The translations under genes were made by a program, and so were the position numbers. Under the pieces are notes generated by a model. The model did not search any database and had not been told where the DNA came from. It was given only the letters and a program-made list of their open reading frames with translations. Shown here piece by piece: positions 12,540-26,900 of a stretch of 64,000 nt of DNA. Position 1 is the first letter of the stretch. Each line of letters starts with the position of its first letter. Source of the stretch: Anisakis pegreffii (lineage: Eukaryota > Nematoda > Chromadorea > Rhabditida > Anisakidae); the NCBI GenBank assembly GCA_035041965.1, contig JAPYMA010000103.1, positions 124,001-188,000 of the forward strand, in the 5' to 3' direction.

Positions 12540-15500
12540 TTAATACTGAAATAATAGAGGCTCGTCGATTTCTATTGAGGACGTTTGTGTTGATGCCGTT
12601 AAACTTGTTTTTGCATATGTTGACCCTATCGACTTGGCATACGTTGAGATTTGTGATTGCGATGGGGCCATGATTTTATTGAGCGGCGGTGGTAAGAGTG
12701 CGGCTCCAGATTCCCAATCGAACGCATCAATCCAACGCACATCCGATTCTAGCATTGTCTGAAAATGTAAAGTAATCAAACCCTTCTTCAATCATTTCAC
12801 TCAGTTTCATAACTCCCCTTATCGTTCTTTTCATCAAGTATCACGAAGATGCTGAAAGTTTTTCTTCAGAAGGCGGGTGCATATTTTTCAGAGAAGGTAA
12901 ACAACATCTCAAGATGCTAACTAAATAACGTAATCATCTGCTAAACCTAGATTGATGAAGATATCGTCTCGTTGACTAGAATTTATCGCACTCTCTCAAC
13001 AACCCTCATAACAATCAACGTCACTGATGTTCATTAGTGTCGAACAAAACAACGACGAGTGCCTTTTAAGTAGCAAGAATGCAATAAAATCACCGGCCGA
13101 CTACTTTGAGGAAAAAACCGAGTCACGTATAAGTACTCGAAATGAAGCATAGAGCACCCAAACTGATTCAGAGTGAGCACTTGTTTGTGCCTTTCAGAGT
13201 TTCATCAAAATGTGAGCAGTGCAGATTGATTGAGAGTTTTGTGGCGAACGAAACGAAAACGGAGGACTGAATGGATATGCAATAATGCATGTATTATAAA
13301 AGAGAACGTAAACCTTTTCAAACATGAACTTGATTTGGTCATACGGTGGTTCGGATTCAAATTCTAACGCATCGATCATTGCAAATATTTGATCAAGAAT
13401 TTGTGGACAATTCTTGAAGAAAAGTGTTCGTTTTGTACCAATTCGAATCATTTTCTTCATTTGTAATGTGCGCTCTTTGCTGTGTCTCCGTGCCGCTTGC
13501 TTTCCTACATCATTCAAAGGCTATTGGCAAAAAATTGTTGAAAATTATCGGAAACTAAATGAAAATGATATTGCATGAAATCGTCATTGTAGAATCTCAT
13601 GTGCAAAAGTGGATTGAAGTTGGCCTTCTGGTTTAATGATCCGAATTGGAAGTCGTTGATCAGTTGCGATCGCAGTTCGATGAAAGAGATCATCATATGA
13701 ATGAACGATACAAAGCGCTTTCAAGAAATTCCACTTATGCCAATTAATCAATCCTAATTTTGCTCACTTGAGAGCCATTATAAAGTAAATGTGATAGAAT
13801 TCCTCGGAAAGAGGAAATATTTCAACCCTGCAAATGGTTTCACATACGACCTATCCGATTGCAACATTACTGGGAACAGACTTTCGAAGAATGATTCTCT
13901 TTACCTTTGCCGGATTTCCACGGCAGACGTCCCGTACTAAATTCAACGTTAACGTATAACCAAGATTCCAAGTCATCGCTTCTACCTTAAATTTTAATGC
14001 TTCATAGCAATTTTATGCGAGGCAACATCTTAGACTGAATAAACTGGACAGAGTTATCAATTTGCCGTCGACGAATACACTGTTAGCTTACTGTACGATT
14101 GGCTTCCATAATGAACACACCTATTTTCGATGCACAAAACTGACACAAATTCCAATTAACCGCGAATTTTCACTTGGAAAATGCGAAGCAGCAACTTCCA
14201 GTGTATGCACTAACCAAGTTCCTTCTTTTGATGAGCTCTTATCGACGCATATCGTGTTGTGCCCTTAAATCCGGCATTTGCTGACGGCGGAATTATACTA
14301 CCATCCTTAAAGTGGTCAGTCTGAACATGTCGATCAAAACAGTCACATGTGGTGAAAACTGGTAGATCAATCATTGCATGTTGAAAATCCGCATAGTTTA
14401 ACTTACTGTATTTCAGTTAGCCAAAAAGTATACAGTTTTAAACTCATATCCGTTGACATAAATCTGAAAAAGGATTAATGACTTCACAAAACCAGCCTTG
14501 TTCTTATAAACTCGAGATAGTCCAAAGTCGAACAGAAAAATATTTCTTCTTTCATCGCCTCTTCCTATTGCAAAATTACTTGGTTTAATGTCTCTGAAAC
14601 CGAAAACTCTCGTCTTTTGGTGAGACACAACGTAAATCAAGATATATCAAGTCCAATCATGCATGACATATTTTTGGAAGCAAATAAAAAATTCATGTAT
14701 TATCAATAAACACTCGCCTAGCCTCTTGTTTATGATTTTGATCAAGAGTAAGTATAGGGCATAAAACATTTTAATAAGACATCAAAAATGCATTTATCGA
14801 ATTCTCGAATAAACAAATGAATGATGCATGAATAAATTTTTGTCACTTGTGGCTTTCTATGAAAAAATGGAAATTCTAACCTTGAAACAATAGATATTTC
14901 ATGTAATTCTTTGATAGCCGAAAGTGTCATAATGCCGAGACGTAACGCTGTTCCCAACGAAAATGTTTTCGTTGGACAATCTTTTCGTAACTTCGAAAGA
15001 TCTTTCCCTAATAGTGACATCACCACAAACATGTACGTATCATGAATGCCCTTAAAGTTCCCCTCTTAACTGCAATATGACCGAATTGACGAAAACAATT
15101 TTGATAATTAAAAAATTTCAGCGACAAACATGAATACAACTTGAATATGGTCATCAATAGTGCATCTAATTTACCATTCAAAACAATCGCTGACTGAAAA
15201 CATAATCGACTATGGTAATGGTTTATTCAGGATATCGTAGTGAACATACGGTGTCTCCAGATTCTCCAGGCAAATTTATTAGTTTTTATGTGCTCGTCAA
15301 AGCACGCGACGATTTGTTTAGCTCGTACTGAATCGTAATTATGTTTTTCATATATTCGACAGCCCGAAATTTTAATGTTTCATTCACAGATGACCTCTTT
15401 AAAATTTCAGGAGAAATTTTAAAAATAAAAGATATGAAAAATCGAATTCGAATATTCACATCATCGATATATCTGCATATATGTTTGCAGTTATGACGAC

Positions 15501-16203
15501 TGGCTTTCTTCAAGACCTCGACCTCAGTTGTCATATGGGTTCGACGAATATTTTCCCGTTTCAATGCATATGTCCTGAAGTCAACCACAAAAAAAAATTC
15601 GTTGTAAAACAAACGCCGAATAAATGCTCGTTCTATTTTGATCATTCAATAGAATGCACGGAAATGAATATAGGAACTCAGACCATTAAAAACTCGTATG
15701 ATCATAGTGAAGCCGATTATGTATCGTTCGCTGCGAAATGTTATGAACAGCTGAATTTACGCTTATAAACACACGATTACAATTTGATTTCAATCTTTAG
15801 CGATAGTCATCTAACGGATATTCGTTAACGTATCATCTCTTGTCAAGTGTGTTTATCTCGAAAGAATCACTTCAAAGCATTGTCAAACGCATAAGTTTCT
15901 AACTTGTTGTCTCCAGTTCGACACTCGTACACTTCGCCATATCCTCCACGACCCAGAAATCTTTCCAAGTGATATGCAACCGTATTTTTTCCGTACAAAA
16001 TTTCGTCAATTTCTGTACTCGTATCATTCTTTAAGTCTGTATCTCTTCTGAAATATCCGATTCGTATTTGGTGATAGTATGCTAATTCGATGAGTGGAAT
16101 GCATAATGAATACGCCCTCAAAATATTGTTCACCCACGATGCTGACTCCTTCTGCAAACTGAATCAGTTTCAATCGGCGATATCACCGATGCATCATCCT
16201 CAT
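12540..16203 (-). CDS. CK1/TTBK-like protein kinase with SRD in place of HRD
   Basis: Serine/threonine kinase of the CK1 superfamily, close to the tau-tubulin-kinase-like group that is expanded in nematodes. Exons, 5' to 3' on the minus strand: 16203-16187 (tentative start), 16047-15904, 15574-15460, 15050-14881, 14593-14488, 14463-14434, 14305-14215, 13985-13882, 13520-13314 and 12758-12540. Phases close to exactly 400 codons. The glycine loop is GRGGYGEV, the ATP lysine sits in YALKREN, and the catalytic loop reads SRDIKPSNF with Asp and Lys kept but His replaced by Ser (codon 14885-14883). DFG is intact, followed by GFKGTTRYASIRAH (CK1-type activation segment), SDDLESW and LPWK. The C-terminal lobe ends near FDWES, followed by a short Ser/Thr tail. 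The first exon is the weakest part. Confidence 0.88.
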
Positions 16204-16485
16204 CAAATCACTAAAAAATATTCACTGAGATGCGCCAACACCGAAATGATTGCGGATTAACTAAATATGGCTTGATGGTGTTCGATGAGCTATGAATTCT
16301 GAACGATAATGGCATCATGTGCAGACTAATGTCCTAGAGAAATTTCTCCTTCCTAGTCGATGATTCCAAGGAATAAATCCCAACAAAAAAAAACAAGTTT
16401 GATGATCGCTAAAATGATTTCAACTGTCATTTTCGATAAGAGAAAATAATCTTGTTGACTGGCATGCTTCACCATCATATTTTTT
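16204..16485. other. Intergenic gap upstream of the kinase
   Basis: No gene seen. It should contain the kinase promoter on the minus strand, but no recognisable core element stands out. An A-run lies at about 16384-16392. Confidence 0.4.
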
Positions 16486-16752
16486 ATGACAGCGAACAGA
16501 AAGACAGACAGCGACTTGGGTTCACGGGAACTGCGAGCGTTGCTGTGTTATTATCAGTTGCACCCACAAATGCCCACGAACGAGACTACCTTCCATGTGG
16601 AATTAGACACTGATGAAAAATCACAGTCGCATACCAAACCCAGCACTTACTTAGACATCTCATCAGTAGCAGCTCGACCGAGCCTGCTACTAAGTGAAGA
16701 AAACTGCAAAATGACTCGAGCAATTCATCATTTTCGATTGTTAGGGCAATAA
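16486..16752 (+). CDS. Hypothetical 88-aa open frame or last exon
   Basis: I do not recognise this protein. It begins with ATG, and its codon use and higher GC stand out from the AT-rich flanks. It is polar with no membrane segment or known motif. The TAA stop overlaps an AATAAA, so it could be the terminal exon of an undetected plus-strand gene, or a short intronless gene. It lies head to head with the kinase, about 280 bases from its tentative start. Chance remains a real alternative. Confidence 0.25.
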   Translation: MTANRKTDSDLGSRELRALLCYYQLHPQMPTNETTFHVELDTDEKSQSHTKPSTYLDISSVAARPSLLLSEENCKMTRAIHHFRLLGQ

Positions 16753-19700
16753 ATTATGCAAAACGTTTATGAAAACAGTAATTGTTGCAATTTCAACACG
16801 GAAATTTCTGCAGAAATTTATCAAAACTTATGCAAGAGAAAATCTCGTGTCCGATTTTCAGTCTGATAGTGTGCGATAAGTTGTGAGAGTGACAATCACT
16901 TTTCTGATAGGAGAACCAGTGAATTCCTTTATCCCTCCCCCCGTTCATCACGAGAAATATCAGTGTGAATGAATGGTTAGCGAAAACTCAATCGAATGAA
17001 AAGCTCTCACCAGATGAGAAGCAAATGGAATGAGCAAAGACGAAACTTGTTCAGTTTTTGGAAAGATTTTCGAGAAAATTTGCAAAATTTTTTTGAAATT
17101 CTGTACGTTTCGCTAAAGGACTCATTTTTTGCATATTGTGCTGAATAAATTCGATATTCGAAATGAACAATACATTCAATAGATAATAAATATTCCCGTA
17201 AATCAGTGCTTGAGTGATTTCAATCAGTCAGATGCTGTGAAATGTGTTGTTGAAGAAAACTGGGCGTTTGCTAGCGCATCACATTCAATTCGTAGGCAAT
17301 TCATGACCACGCCCTGAGTGAGTCTCAAACCCTGCGGGCATTCAGCTTACTCCTGTTGGTTTTCTGTGATGCATCTGCCACACTTCCCGCCGTCAACCTC
17401 ATTTTGTTGTCTGTCAATTATTTTACCTGTTTTCTTCATTTCATCTACCACTTTTGCCACTGATAATCGATGCACAAGGTGAGTAATCAACGATTCTGCA
17501 TAAAGCAATTAAAAGCTTTTCTTATTAACTGCAAGCAAGCATTTCAATGTGATGATAAATCACTCGATCCGTAATCATTCACGCCAGATGTTCGGCTGAA
17601 ACACTGTAATTGTAGAATTTTACAGCATTTACATATCGCTTGCGAAACTAACTTACTGTGTCTCTAACACGCAAATCGCTAACACTTTTCATCTGATCAT
17701 CAATCATAATTGAGTTATGAGAAAGGTTGTGCAAATTTCGATGCTCATTAGTTCATCATCTCGTCATTTTGCATCAATTTGAATTGCCGATAATGAGTGC
17801 AATTGCCATACTTGCCTTGCCACACACGCACACATTAACATCCAGTTCCAGTAAAGTGCTTCGTATCGTTCGTTAATCAGCAGATTGTTTCCCTTTGAAT
17901 ATTCGGCCGACTATTCAAGTGACTGACGGGAACATTGCATAAAATTAGCAAGAATTTTTGAAAAAATGTTGCAAATTTCAATGCGACTATCTAAAACTGA
18001 TCAACTGTATGATTCGAAAACACCAGCACTGCTCAATCACAAAATCACTTGTGATCATTCATCAATCTATTGACTGGATTCATGAGATGCTTCATTCGAA
18101 TGCAACGCGGACTCAAATTTTGTTGTAGTGGGCTGGCTAGATAGTGATTTGAATAACTGAAATTGTGAGCAAATGAATAAATTTGACAATTGTTGTCAAC
18201 TCATCAGCAGCTTGCCTAACTTGAAGAATTGATGATTTATTCACGTATTATCAGCCTTCTCCTTCTTCTTCTGCCCTACTCACCATATTCATCGCGCATT
18301 TCCTATGTGAAGACTAACGCCTGCAGACATCATTCAAAATAAATTCGCTGTTTTGTCAAACGCCATCCCTTTCGTTACCCTATTGTCTGGCACTTGTTAT
18401 GGCACTAATAAAATCGCTGACGCTAAAAATACGCTTCAGCAGAATAGAACAATGACTGATTTTATGATTGCAATTTGAAGCAAATGAAATGCCTCCTCAA
18501 AGTTCACATGAACGTCAGAAGCGAGGACAGTGCAGCGAATTAAATGTAGTTCATAATTAACAACTCAAATTAATCATCTCATCTCTTCAATGAACTTCTA
18601 TCTATAACCATAGTTAGCGTGTACTGCTCAGGTGGCTGTGTAATTGAGCTATTAAGCCGATTAATACGATTTTTCAGCGTTTTTTTCGCATATCAAGCAG
18701 TTTTTCATGCTCAATTAAGAACTCTTCAAGCTCGTGAGGACAACCGCTTACTCGAATGCTGGTAATGAACAATCTGATAAAATATCCCAGTGTGATGAAT
18801 GAGGTTGTTTACTTCCCCTAACTGAGTTGAGAATATCCAGCTAACTGTGAGTGATTTTTTATGCATAATAGATATATAGCATATCTAGACATCACGTACA
18901 TGAAGATGAGCAAAATTATGACACATATGCAAAATATGGCGTGAATATGACAAGATTACTCCTCAGTTGATCGCATTTTTAGATCAAATGCGTAATCTCT
19001 CAAAAAATTGATGATTCACGTACGTTTTGAAGATAGCCTATAATGAGTGTTTTGTTGGTTGCCTTAATGCTCCTCATTTCTGAAGATGAGCAATTATTTG
19101 TCTAATCACTGAAGCTTGACTGAAGATCAATGGAGAACTTTTGAAATGACATACTGAATTAAGACATTGACTGATTCATTAGTGGCAATAAATTCTTAAA
19201 TTTCATTACGTGTTTGTCATTACTAGGAAAAAATTGTATTTACTTCATCAAGAACAATAAACGATCGAATATATCCGATGAATCGTTCAGCTTTGTAAGT
19301 AATTTGCAAAAGATGAATAAGTTATCGTGAGATATCACGCGGCCTCAACGCTATCCACCACACAGAGAATTGTGTGTTCATCTCTGAGATGCATTCGATT
19401 CGCTAATATCTTATGAGCGCATAAATCGCAAATGCAAGCAAGCAAACAAGCATCATTCAGTCTCACTTCCTCGAATACCCAGTCAGCATTTACCGTTGAG
19501 TTCCTAATCTCATAACCTCCAACAAGATGGATGATAGATGGATATTTGCATCCAAAATCATCCCTCAATAATCCACAATTTATGCTGTCATAACAAATGA
19601 AATATTCTTATTTCAGAAACAGGCACTTTCGCCTCTGAGAATTTTTCTTATTTGTATGCAAGTAGACATCAAATGATTGAACATCGGATTTAAACGCTAG

Positions 19701-20115
19701 CAATTTGCTACAAGTTCGGTCATCTGTAAAGGGTTTAGTGATACTTTGAAGATATCATTGCTTCACTCATTGAAATGTGATGTGAGATTTTAGTGTGTGG
19801 CACTTGAGTGCATCGTTCAGTGAACAACTATTCGTGAAATATATGGCATTCATATGATATAGCAAGAATTTGAGTTCATGTGACATTCACAGTTGATTAT
19901 TTACTGATTAATACGCATTTAAGACTGCTGAGACATTTTACTTCTACCATAGGCATTTTTGTTTCATTCACGCTACCCATCTTATCGAAACAGTTGTCAT
20001 TTCGTATTAACCATCGTAAATCTATGTGAAGCTATCAGCTTAAGCATCAGTACCACTAAATACCTTCGATTAATCTTAGATCATCCATAGAAAATACTGG
20101 CAATCACACCATAAC

Positions 20116-20117
<2 letters not shown>
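16753..20117. other. Gene-poor region
   Basis: No supported gene on either strand. The sequence is mixed AT-rich DNA with frequent stops in all frames. A minus-strand open frame at 19335-19568 has no family resemblance. A short C-tract lies near 16935-16942. It may be intergenic DNA or a long 5' intron of the downstream channel gene, whose first exon is missing. Confidence 0.45.

Positions 20118-20159
<42 letters not shown>
20118..20159. repeat. (TAA)n microsatellite
   Basis: About 13 uninterrupted AAT/TAA units, immediately upstream of the coding-like block at 20170. Confidence 0.95.
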
Positions 20160-20160
<1 letters not shown>

Positions 20161-20169
20161 TATTTTCAC

Positions 20170-20952
20170 ATGAAGGTTTTGATTCATTCATTTGATATTC
20201 AAACGCATTCAAAGGATTCAGACATAAATAACTACCATAAATTCAACCGTACGCTCTCTTTCCCGCAGCTATTAGCAAAAAATTTTTCGAAGAAGGAGCA
20301 AGCGTTTTGTTCAATTTTCAAGTTGATTCATCGATTCGCAAGAAATCTCGAAGAAAACAAATTTCAATCATAAATTTTACGGTTTTATTGAGTGGCATCG
20401 TCCACTCAAGCTAAAATATGCCTCCTTTCTTCCATTGCTCATTACCTATCTTCTTTTCAGTCCGTTGATGAATTTAAGATTTTAAATTTTTTTGAGAGGA
20501 GCAGTGCTCGAGTGCATCCATCTGAAACGACCTTTTACTTTTACTATTTTCGTCTCAATCGAACTGCTGCTCTGAAACGTACGAACGGAAATATTCTCGA
20601 ACAGATAATTAAGCGAATGCACATCATTGCTGTTTTTTCTTCAACTATCGACACTTTCAAACCGACCACATTTATTATCACGCATCTGAAAAAAGTAGCT
20701 GAAAATTTTAATTAGCATTGCTGTTCGACAAATTATACGCGATCAGCATTGAAAATGACATTGTGTAAAAAATCAAAACAGAATCCACTTCAGTCGAGTT
20801 CAACCGTTCAAGAGGATTCTATTGAGTGGGAAATTGCATTTTATTTGAAATCGTATTTGCGCGCATCAATCCGTAAAAATGATGAAGAAATGACGAACGA
20901 TGGTGAAGGGAAGTCGGAAGCCACAAAATTCTCAAATAACGAATTGCGCTGA
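20170..20952 (+). pseudogene. Coding-like block of three open stretches in one frame, unknown family
   Basis: Three open stretches (20170-20373, 20392-20715, 20749-20952) share one reading frame and are separated only by short gaps holding in-frame stops. Codon use resembles real exons in the window. An acceptor-like tract ending CTTTTCAG lies just before 20462, and another ending CCGCAG just before 20270, so some stops could fall in introns. The final stop is followed at once by AATAAA (20954-20959). The translation is rich in Lys, Phe and Ser and ends with an acidic stretch. I recognise no family. It may be a decayed gene, a spliced gene whose donors I cannot place, or chance. Confidence 0.3.
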
Positions 20953-20959
20953 AATAAAC

Positions 20960-23934
20960 GAATGAATCAGCCATCCTGTTAAGCTGTAAACACATTCATA
21001 TTGCATCAAAACTTCGGTTGTTCACGCTTCAAGCGATTACCTTCTAAGTCAGCTAACAGATAGTAGCTAACAATTTTCGGTTCATAACATCATCAGTCAG
21101 ATTATGTAAATTATGTAAAATACTTTGAAGAATCTTTTAGTGCAGTATCAACTTTTCCAGCTGAAAACTGCAAAATTATCACAAAAAGCAGCAAATACAT
21201 GATAAGTAAAAATTGTGATAAGCCAGGTAAATACGATAGAAGTATCATCGTGAATTTCTTCTGAAGTGAAGGTTACTGAGACGAATCGATCAGTTAACAA
21301 CCTTTTTGGCATTAACACTGGAATTCAGTAGTTTGATGGGCAGTATTTGTGATCTTCGAGCAGTGCAATGCAGTTATTGGTGCTTTAAAAGTTTAAAAGC
21401 TTACTGCCTTCTTAAACTCATATGATAACTTTAAACATATCCCAAGAGGTTACCATCTCATTTGTTGACCTGAAAGCAATAAAATAAAATGTTTAAAAGC
21501 AACTCAATGTGACTGAATCTAACGTTTCGTTGCAATGATTCTCTTAAATACTATCTTCCAATGATATGAGAAAGTAAAGTTATGATTTCATTATATCAAT
21601 GATTGGCGATATTTTGCGTGTATATCATGCGCTTTTCAAAGAGATTTTTACGAGTTCATCAACGGCTGATGCTTGTTTCATGGAACACTTATAAAGAAAG
21701 TTGTAAAGGTCGGTATTCCGCCTAAATAAGCCATGTCATCAATCCTTTTTATTATCATCGAATGGAGTCGTGCTCTACTAATCTTCTAACTGCAGTAAAA
21801 TCGAATTCTGCAGATGAAGTAATCAAATTCTTGATTGATCGAATTCTTTAACTTTTGACACATACTATTAGGTGCAATCATCAGTAGATTGTCTCAGTTT
21901 CGAGTTGGCATTTTTGGGAAGTATTCATTTCAGTCTAGAGAAACGCTAGTGCGGAAAAAGGATGCTGCAATTGCATATGAATGTGCCGGATGGAGTTATA
22001 AGTCAAACAAAGCGAAACCGCTGGGCATGATGTGCTGAGTGTATGCAAAGTAAACAAAACTGTCACCCAAATTATAGCGACAAATGATACCGGTCTCGTA
22101 GAAGGCTTCATCTATCATTAATGCCTATTGCCAGCTTCTGTATTCCTCTATATCGTTTCTCATCTTACATTTTTAAGCATCACTGAAACTTCAAATAGTG
22201 CTGAATGAGGGCACATTCGAAATTTGATCTGTAGATGGAAGGAACGCCTGGAAAAAAGACGTACTCTCACATGGCTGTTTGAGTAAGTGAGACTCAATTG
22301 ACAAATCACTCTTGACGATCTTCAGTATCTTCGGTTAATAAACGTTCAGAAAGAGCACTAGAAATTCGATGTGGTGAATGTAAACCAAAGTCATGATTGG
22401 ATTCGAGTTAGGTTAATGCCTTCAAATCAGTGCTTCCGGTTCCTCAATTTATTCATGTACCGCATAAGATTTGCCTCAGTTATACACATTCAATTCAGTC
22501 ATCAAAGCTGAGATATTTGATTTGTTCATACGGGCGCGAAATTCGATCACTTTATATTTGTATCAGTCTTTCTCTCATGAATGTTAAGGATTGATTGTTG
22601 ATGGTTTATCAGATTGAAATCTGATAGAACTTCTTCTGAATATGATACTGATTATGATATTTAGTTGACTTCTGGCATTAATTTGTTTTTTCACTGGAAT
22701 ATCTTTAAGAATTCAAGCGAGCGAGTGGGAGCATGCAAAGGGAAGTTAATCAGTCCTTCCACAGAGAAATTTGAAATCAGCGACATGAAAAATGATTACG
22801 ATGTGGGAATGAATTGAAGACAGGACGTGCTCACGGCATTAGTTAGATAGATAAGTGACAATTGATATGCGCAGCGAAGGATAACATTACGTTGATTCCA
22901 TATTGTATTTCTTCATCGAGAAAAACAAGCCATTACGAGTGTCTGAATGGAATGTAGCCTGTTAGCTGTGTCGTGGCAATACAAGCTTTGTGCACACTCT
23001 AGTTCCGTCAGAAAACAATATGACGCCTGAAGAAGAGCTATCATTTGAGCGAGACGAGCATAAATAAATCTCTTAGATATCAATGATTTTCTTATAGTGA
23101 CAAGCAGTTTAACGATTCCACCAATAATATAAGACGAAACTGAATGAAGAGGGTAAGACAAAAGAGCTTGAACAGTGTGATGATGGCTTTGGTAAGAATA
23201 GGTAATCGAGATAATCAGTAGGTATATAACGAGAAGCATGGAATCCACCTGTAATGTTTGAGCCACACAATCGATCTGTTCACAATAAAATGTAACTTTA
23301 TTTTCCTGAATTTGTGGCATTATGCTGTAAGGAATATTTGGAACATTCTTTTCGTTTTTTCAAACTTCTCTTAGTTGATTTTTACAAAAATGTTTCATTT
23401 CATCTGCATGAAATTTTTGTTTCACTTTTGATGAGTCTTCATTTAAAAGTGCTCCATTCGATATTTTACTCATCAAAGGTCGAATTCAACAAATTCAGTT
23501 GTGCATTTTTCTTTGCGCTGATCACATTGCTCTTAATCTGATCATAGCCAAGATTTCCCCAGGGACATATTCACTAAAGATGTAATTTTTTCGCCTAATT
23601 TCGTCTTTTTGCCAGTAAAAATTCAGAATGTCATTTCGGGTGCTTCAAATTGCTCATTATAATCATCTCAATGATCTAAAATGAGTGTTCGCCAGTTGTC
23701 TAATAGTCTCGAGGATGTCTCGAGGTTGTCTAATAGTGCAGCTATTCACAAAAATATTTCACTTCTAAACGATCAGTTTTCTCGGTATTAAAAGAGTAAT
23801 CAAAAAAAAAGTCATCTGCATGAAGCTTGTAGAGGGCGGTTTCCAAGATCACGAGATATTTAAGCAGCAGTCTTGAAACAAACGTTACCGACTGAAAGAG
23901 GTGAAATTTGTCAGCGAAACTGAATTCGTTTCAG
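20960..23934. other. Gene-poor region upstream of the channel exons
   Basis: No supported gene. The signal-peptide exon of the ligand-gated channel should lie here or further upstream, but I could not identify one with the required phase-2 donor. A short tandem repeat lies at 23694-23738 (units around GTTGTCTAATAGT and CTCGAGG). The minus-strand frame at 22913-23320 lacks splice context and family resemblance. Confidence 0.45.
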
Positions 23935-26900
23935 GAATTCAATAAATTTGGGTCACATTATCGAGACGCTTTTGAAGGATTATGATATACATTTGCTGCC
24001 AGAAGCCGACGGTGTCAATGTCACCATCGAATTGCACGTTCAGGTTTGTTGAGGCTACCAAAACAATTGAATTTCACGATTTGTTCAGAACAAATTACTC
24101 CCTTACTCTCCATTTTTAACGTTCCATCTATATTCTGCAATTAAATCACTCGTATTTCCTCCAACTCGTCACTCTGCTGCACCCATCAATTTCCCCGTCT
24201 ATTCAACCATAAACATAAACCGGTGCTGCCCTTCGCCATTCACAATCATTTCATTCGTACAATTTGAAGCTTACGCAATCAACATTTGCTCAGTTTGCGT
24301 TATAAGTGAACTTATGTGGAAATCTAAACGATGAATCTCACAGATTTCGAAGCCACAATCATGTAATTTATTTTTGTGCATTCGCTTGATGATATTCGTT
24401 CGATTTGAAATGTGGCTCAAATCCGTATGAAGATGGCATTCGCACACTTTCAAGAGCACCACTTCTCGTCGAAAATTGTCCTCCTTGAACATCTCATAAG
24501 TGCACATCACTAGGCATTGATTATGTTCAGTTTAGGCTGCTGCTGCTGCTGCTGCTATCCTCTCCAATACAATCAACATCACAATCATCGAAATCCTCAT
24601 TAAGATTTCTGAACAACTGACCAAGTATTCTAAACAAATGCCTGAAAATTTTGAATTTCAACACAACAAAAAACTCACCTATAAAAAGAACTTTGGTAAA
24701 ATGGGCAAAAATGAATCGTGAAGCTCTAGTATGAGATGCTTGAAAGATGCCCTAAAATTGATTTAGATTTTAAAAAAAGCATGTGTTTCGGGGTAAAGTA
24801 GTGCCCTTGCGTCGACTTTGACCCACTGAAATGTTTGATCAGAGCAGGAATGGTCGTTCTAAATTGACATCTGGCGAGGCAAATGTGTAAGAGCTATCAA
24901 AAAACACGTGGTTTTCTCAGGCTATTTGAAAGCGTAAACTTCTTTTGAAAATTGATAACGAAGGCCAGTAATTCGAAGAAGCTGATTAACACTAAAGCTC
25001 TCACTCTGGAACAATGAACTAAACCTGAGTTCTAGTGAACTCTTCTTGCAACAATTTACAGTTCAACATGAGACCATCAAATTACTAAGCCATACGATTC
25101 ATCAACGAATTAACTTTAAACTGACGCTGAACTCTTTCAAGTGAATTTCTTCACTTCGATTGGATGCCACAAATAAACAGTGAGAAAATAATAATAAATG
25201 AGATCCTCGTAAATTATTTATGAATTTGTCGGTGAACGTTTTTGTTTTCAACGATGAGAATCTCGATGATGGAATTGCAGATATCGATGAGAGATAGACA
25301 CAAGCAAAAAACCAATTGATCAAGTCGATCAGTGCATTGGTATTCAAATGAATTCTGTCTCATTTCACGAACTCAAATCATCAATTCCCCATATGCTTCC
25401 TCAATGTTTCTAACACCATCTGACTAGGGAAAACATAATGCTGAACTTTGAGGTATACGAATGCTCACAGTAGACGTGAGGATTTGATGAATTGCAGGGC
25501 ATTTCGGGTATATCAGAGATTACCGGTGATTTTGAGTTGGATATAATGTACAGTGAAATATGGCAAGATCCAAGGCTCAGTTTCAAGCATTTGAATGTGT
25601 GCGCAACAAATATCACTCTCAAAAGCGATTTCCGTAAGAAGATTTGGACACCAGACACGTGTATCATAAACAGTAAAGACTCATCAATACACAGCTCACC
25701 ATCGGAGAATACGTTCGTGATTCTCTACGAGCATGGTTTGCTGTGGAGTAATTTCAGGTGATTCTTTCTTGTAGTCGCCTCATCGTTAGCAATTTCCCGT
25801 TTTGAACTGTTATCATTTAACGAACGACATCTTCAGCTTGCCGGGATAGGTGATTGCTTGCGGGATTGGCCAAAGTTTATATAGGTGACTGAGAAAATCC
25901 ATACTGACGATGTTGTGGGGTGTAGAAGTGTGACATTGATTACGATATTGTTTTTAGATTGAACGTGAAGGCACCATGCAAAATGGATCTGAAAATGTTT
26001 CCATTTGATTCAATTCAATGTCAACTTGTCTTTGAAAGTTATTCATTCAATACTGATGAGGTTAGCACAACTTTTTTCGGCGATCATTTCATAGTAAATT
26101 CTTTTGAATTCCGCATAGTTTCATGTCGGTAGGTACGCTGAAAAGGATTAATTTTGTAGTATGAATTCATTCACGCTTCAGTTGTTTCTTCTATTTCGGA
26201 ACGAATGATATGAGTTCATTAAAAAGTGAATTCATCAAAAATATGAATTCAGTACAATTTTACACTTCACTACAAATGAATCGCTCTGAAACGATCGCTC
26301 TGGAACACTGTTAGATTATTGGAAGCCACATTATAAAATCTTTTTCAGGTTCGTCTCCTATGGCACGATATTCCAGTCACAATGATGGAAAGGGTTGAGT
26401 TACCGGATTTTGATTTAATCGGTTGGGGTACTGATCACCAAAGACTCGAATATCCAAACGGTGTTTGGGACAGAGCACAAGTAAGAGGCACTTTTTGGTT
26501 TTCTGGGCACTGCACGATGTTGCCTCATGCTGCGTTTGTGAAAGAAACATTTCAATGAACAGTGTTCACGTACAAAGCGATAATAAATTTTGCAAAGCTC
26601 ACATTCTACTGAAAAGGTGTTATGCAATGCCACGAAAACGCTACATATCCTCATCGTTGGAAACTCCCTCTTGAAAAGTTATTCAGCAATTCAAAATTGT
26701 AAAGTTATGATTGCAGTCCATAGTTCTCGATGAGCTCGACTTAGTTGAATGCGCTAGTTTCTTCATCAGTTCCTCGGAATGTTTTTCTAATTTTCAGGTA
26801 AAATTCACATTTGCTCGTCGATATGGATTCTACTTGTTTCAATCGTACTTCCCAACTTCGCTCACAGTTATCAGCTCTTGGGTTGGCTTCTTCTTTGATG

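Noticed and set aside
22913..23320. 135-codon minus-strand frame
   Set aside because: No family resemblance or splice context; probably chance.
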